Assembly (NCBI GenBank): GCA_002316675.1
Contig: DCDZ01000060.1
Span: forward strand, 1 to 15,101
Source of the DNA: Tyzzerella sp. UBA1042
GTDB taxonomy: Bacteria > Bacillota > Clostridia > Lachnospirales > Anaerotignaceae
Length of the DNA: 15,101 nt
Reading direction: 5' to 3'
This document shows positions 12,887-15,101 of this stretch, in pieces; the stretch's first letter is position 1; every line of letters starts with the position of its first letter. Both the position numbers and the translations under genes were made by a program. The notes under the pieces were generated by a model that saw only the letters and a list, made by a program, of their open reading frames with translations, made no database searches and was not told the DNA's origin.

Positions 12887-13638
12887 TAAAAGGAGATGTT
12901 TTGGCCGCTTTCATTCCAAATGATAACCGTTTCTCCTTCTTGCGCATACTTTTCAGCATCTCTCTGCGCCATTTTGAAATACATAAACCGGTCATCCTCC
13001 GGCGAAGGCAAGTGATAAATAATTATTTTTTTCGCCTTTAAATTTTCCTGCAGAATTTTTCTGCCCTTTGGATGATTATAAAAAATAGGCGTCACAAATA
13101 CAATATCTGCTGCAAAATCCTGTTCCTTGTCAAAGGCTTCTTCATAATAATCCACGTCAGCTAAAAAAGCAAGCTTTACCCCATCCAAATCAAGGCGAAA
13201 GCACTGGTTCGGAATATCATAAAACTTTTTATCCACATGCCGGGTGGTAAAAACCTTGAGTCCAATTCCCTGCTCTAATACCGCTTCGTTATTTTCATCC
13301 AAGAGAATTGTCTTATCCGCGAACTCTGCCTCTGCCGCCGCCAGCCCCATGGTATGGTCAATGGGCGGAAAGCAGATGCCTTTTACATTGTTTGCAGCCA
13401 TATATTCCATAAAATAAGGGGAGTAATAATGATCGTAGTGAGAATGAGAAAATAGCAGATAATCAACATTTGCTAACTCACCCTTTCCTTTTTTCATCAT
13501 ATCCCATGCCCACTGGGGTAAATCCGTAAAGTTTTCCCCCAAATCTTTATATAGTCCGTCCAGTAATATCCTAACACCCTTGTGAAACACAATCACAGCG
13601 GCGTTGGCCACCAGAACCGCATAGCTTTTTTGGTCCAT
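12886..13638 (-). CDS. MBL-fold metallo-hydrolase, UlaG-like
   Basis: 250 aa from ATG 13638. A metal-dependent hydrolase of the metallo-beta-lactamase fold. Ligand residues are visible: HSHYDH (H65, H67, D69, H70), a TRHVD histidine (H134), LADVD (D161) and a late YHLPSPEDD histidine (H209). The UlaG-like group includes ascorbate-6-phosphate lactonase, but this substrate is unknown. An upstream ATG at 13695 would add 19 residues, but that stretch is the hairpin at 13652-13684 and has no ribosome site; GGGGG at 13648-13644 is well placed for ATG 13638. The gene ends overlapping the AEC start. The hairpin before it suggests separate control from the PPC gene upstream. Confidence 0.8.
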   Translation of the reverse strand: MDQKSYAVLVANAAVIVFHKGVRILLDGLYKDLGENFTDLPQWAWDMMKKGKGELANVDYLLFSHSHYDHYYSPYFMEYMAANNVKGICFPPIDHTMGLAAAEAEFADKTILLDENNEAVLEQGIGLKVFTTRHVDKKFYDIPNQCFRLDLDGVKLAFLADVDYYEEAFDKEQDFAADIVFVTPIFYNHPKGRKILQENLKAKKIIIYHLPSPEDDRFMYFKMAQRDAEKYAQEGETVIIWNESGQNISF

Positions 13639-13643
13639 AAATA

Positions 13644-13648
13644 CCCCC
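13644..13648 (-). promoter_or_regulatory. Ribosome binding site of the MBL-fold gene
   Basis: GGGGG, five bases before ATG 13638. It supports that start over the ATG at 13695, which has no site and would translate a terminator hairpin. Confidence 0.45.
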
Positions 13649-13651
13649 AAG

Positions 13652-13684
13652 CCTTTTAAAATAGAGGCGGCCAAAAGCCGCCTC
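13652..13684 (-). terminator. Hairpin between the PPC and MBL genes (probable terminator)
   Basis: Perfect eight-pair GC-rich stem, GAGGCGGC/GCCGCCTC, with a five-base loop. On the minus strand it is followed by TATTTT. It lies 60 bases past the PPC stop. The U tract is interrupted, so it may be an attenuator or partial terminator. Nothing else in the 106-base stretch 13639-13744 is clear; promoter hexamers before the MBL gene are weak. Confidence 0.6.
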
Positions 13685-13744
13685 CAAATTTTCATATTGT
13701 TACAAATTGAATCTCTTGTTGAAATTGTTTACATTCCACCCGGA

Positions 13745-14212
13745 TTATTTCTGCTTTGGAGCAAAAATAAACACTTCCAAATCTTCGTCATAGCCTCTAC
13801 CCATTTCAATGCCGTCAACCTCAGCAATAACAACATCCACGGTCATAAGCACTTTGTTGCCTTCAATCAGATGGCCGCCATGGCCTGTGCCGTATTGGTC
13901 AGAAAGGCTGTAGTGTATATGCAGCAAGGTTTCCCCCTTGTCGTCATGACAAATCATACCTGATAATCCAACCAATTCAATGGCACCCCGCAAAACAATG
14001 GGTTCGCTGTATCCGTAACCTGCTTTTTTATCCTTCAATGGTACAGGATTAAAGAACTGCGCACCGTTTAAGCTACCGATACCGCTTAAAATAATACCGT
14101 CCTTGATATCGTAATCCTTGCAGATTTTCTCAAGTCCTAAAAGTACGTCTTCGCCGGGGCTCATTCTTGCAGCAACGATTCTTTTGATATTACCCTGTGC
14201 TGTTGAAATCAT
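13745..14212 (-). CDS. PPC domain protein (DUF296)
   Basis: 155 aa from ATG 14212. A single PPC/DUF296 domain, a small trimer-forming fold found alone in bacteria and with AT-hooks in plants. Recognisable parts are RMSPGEDVLLGLEKIC, IILSGIGSLNGAQF, the ELVGLSGMI strand, HIHYSLSD with H98 and H100, and GGHLIEGNKVLMTVDVVI with H114. The three histidines resemble the putative metal site of the family. DNA binding in bacteria is not established. A longer start at 14266 (173 aa) lacks a site; AAAGGAG with good spacing precedes ATG 14212. The gene follows the dehydrogenase by 58 bases, probably in the same transcript. Confidence 0.85.
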   Translation of the reverse strand: MISTAQGNIKRIVAARMSPGEDVLLGLEKICKDYDIKDGIILSGIGSLNGAQFFNPVPLKDKKAGYGYSEPIVLRGAIELVGLSGMICHDDKGETLLHIHYSLSDQYGTGHGGHLIEGNKVLMTVDVVIAEVDGIEMGRGYDEDLEVFIFAPKQK

Positions 14213-14270
14213 AGTTTTGCTCCTTTCAAAGCTCATCTTCTGCAAAATATCATAAACGCATCTCAAATAT

Positions 14271-15101
14271 TTATTTTATTTCAATGCCCATATCCTGTTC
14301 AAACATTTTTACAAGGGCACATTGATCCTCATTGATTAAACCGGCTTCTTCCATCCTGTTCATGTACCCCAAAACAAGAGCAGACATAGGGATTTCCACG
14401 CCCATATCTTCCGCAAGCTTCGTTGCGTTTTTCATATCTTTCTGATGCACTGCAATTCTTGCACTTGCAGTAAAATCCCTGCTGATAATTTTGGGCACCT
14501 TCAAGTCCATAACTGCATTCTGGGCAAATCCGTCCTTAATCGCATGGAATAATACATCCGGGTCCAACCCTGCTTTTACTGCGAAAGCATACGCTTCGGA
14601 AACTGCAATCAAGTTGCAGCCAACAATCATATTGTTTGCAAGCTTTGCAACATCACCGCACCCTGTTGTACCCATATACGTCACCCGGCTGCCCACACAA
14701 GCAATCAGGTCTTTCACTTCCTCAAAAATTTCCTTGTCGCCGCCGCACATTACCACTAAGGTGCCTGCTACGGCGCCGGTTTCTCCGCCGCTCACAGGGG
14801 AGTCAATCAAAGACATCCCTGCAGCCTTCACCTTAGGATAAAGTTTGCGAACTACGCCGGGGAAGGTAGAGCTAAAATCAACAATAACTGTGCCCTTTTT
14901 CCCGTTATCAATAATGTCAGTTACAATGCTTTCCACCAGTTCATTTTTGGGAAGGCATAGAAAAATAACTTCGCTGTTTTCATAAACTTCCTTTGCCTCT
15001 GCCGTAGCAACACCACCGGCCGCAGCAAACTTTGCTCTGGATGCCTCGGCAACGTCAAAACCAATCACAGGGCAGCCGCTTTTTTTCAAAACGTTGATTG
15101 C
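14271..15101 (-). CDS. 3-hydroxyisobutyrate dehydrogenase / tartronate-semialdehyde reductase family (N-terminus outside window)
   Basis: Partial; 276 residues are visible and the N-terminal NAD(P)-binding G-x-G motif lies beyond the right edge, perhaps 15-20 residues. The frame runs to the last base, beginning A-I-N-V-L-K-K-S-G, so the TTG at 15089 is internal. Visible family marks are an IFLCLPKN segment, the DSPVSGG substrate motif (about residues 100-106), GDVAKLANNMIVG with the catalytic lysine (about 153), an AIKDGFAQN helix and the HQKDMKNA region. Family enzymes oxidise or reduce short beta-hydroxy acids with NAD(P); which one cannot be told. It is the first visible gene of the dehydrogenase-PPC unit. 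Confidence 0.87.
   Translation of the reverse strand, partial: AINVLKKSGCPVIGFDVAEASRAKFAAAGGVATAEAKEVYENSEVIFLCLPKNELVESIVTDIIDNGKKGTVIVDFSSTFPGVVRKLYPKVKAAGMSLIDSPVSGGETGAVAGTLVVMCGGDKEIFEEVKDLIACVGSRVTYMGTTGCGDVAKLANNMIVGCNLIAVSEAYAFAVKAGLDPDVLFHAIKDGFAQNAVMDLKVPKIISRDFTASARIAVHQKDMKNATKLAEDMGVEIPMSALVLGYMNRMEEAGLINEDQCALVKMFEQDMGIEIK

Noticed and set aside
1..15101. CRISPR arrays, insertion sequences, tRNA or rRNA genes
   Set aside because: No regularly spaced repeats, transposase frames or conserved structural RNA sequences were seen.

Overview
The window is a low-to-mid-GC Clostridia-like (Firmicutes) chromosome segment in which every supportable gene lies on the minus strand. The organism call is inference: strong AGGAGG-type ribosome binding sites, U-tract terminators, an SPP1-like siphophage cassette and Clostridia-type small proteins. 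No rRNA or tRNA is present to place it more exactly. Read in the direction of transcription (right to left), it has two parts.

Right part, 15101 to about 10600, is chromosomal. First comes the 3' part of a 3-hydroxyisobutyrate dehydrogenase/tartronate-semialdehyde reductase family enzyme, cut by the window edge. Next is a PPC/DUF296 protein that ends at a hairpin. Then comes a translationally coupled pair, an UlaG-like metallo-beta-lactamase-fold hydrolase and an AEC-family transporter. A 341-base gene-free stretch (11577-11917) follows; it has a candidate promoter, four consecutive hairpins and a strong terminator, and may encode a small RNA. After it are a TfoX N-domain protein with its own terminator and two very small basic genes in tandem (49 and 46 aa), which end at a long hairpin. 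A second structured stretch with a strong terminator (10481-10601) separates these from the phage genes.

Left part, 10408 to 1, is an intact, tightly overlapping siphophage head-and-tail cassette: terminase small and large subunits, portal, a possible 50-aa ORF, scaffold, major capsid, a 60-aa charged protein, four head-tail connector/completion/terminator proteins, major tail protein, two tail assembly chaperones, a short tape measure, distal tail protein (Dit) and the start of a BppU-type baseplate protein that runs off the left edge. Together these genes would package DNA, build a procapsid, join it to a tail and begin a baseplate.

The cassette looks intact but trimmed. No MuF-type minor head protein lies between portal and scaffold, no Tal protein lies between Dit and BppU, the tape measure is only 491 aa, and the packaging genes abut chromosomal genes with no integrase, repressor or replication genes on this side. 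The best-conserved Dit N-terminus also lies upstream of its first ATG and would need a non-canonical start. The most interesting possibility is a reduced or domesticated phage-derived particle, such as a gene-transfer-agent-like element, but a normal prophage with a rearranged end is not excluded from this window alone.
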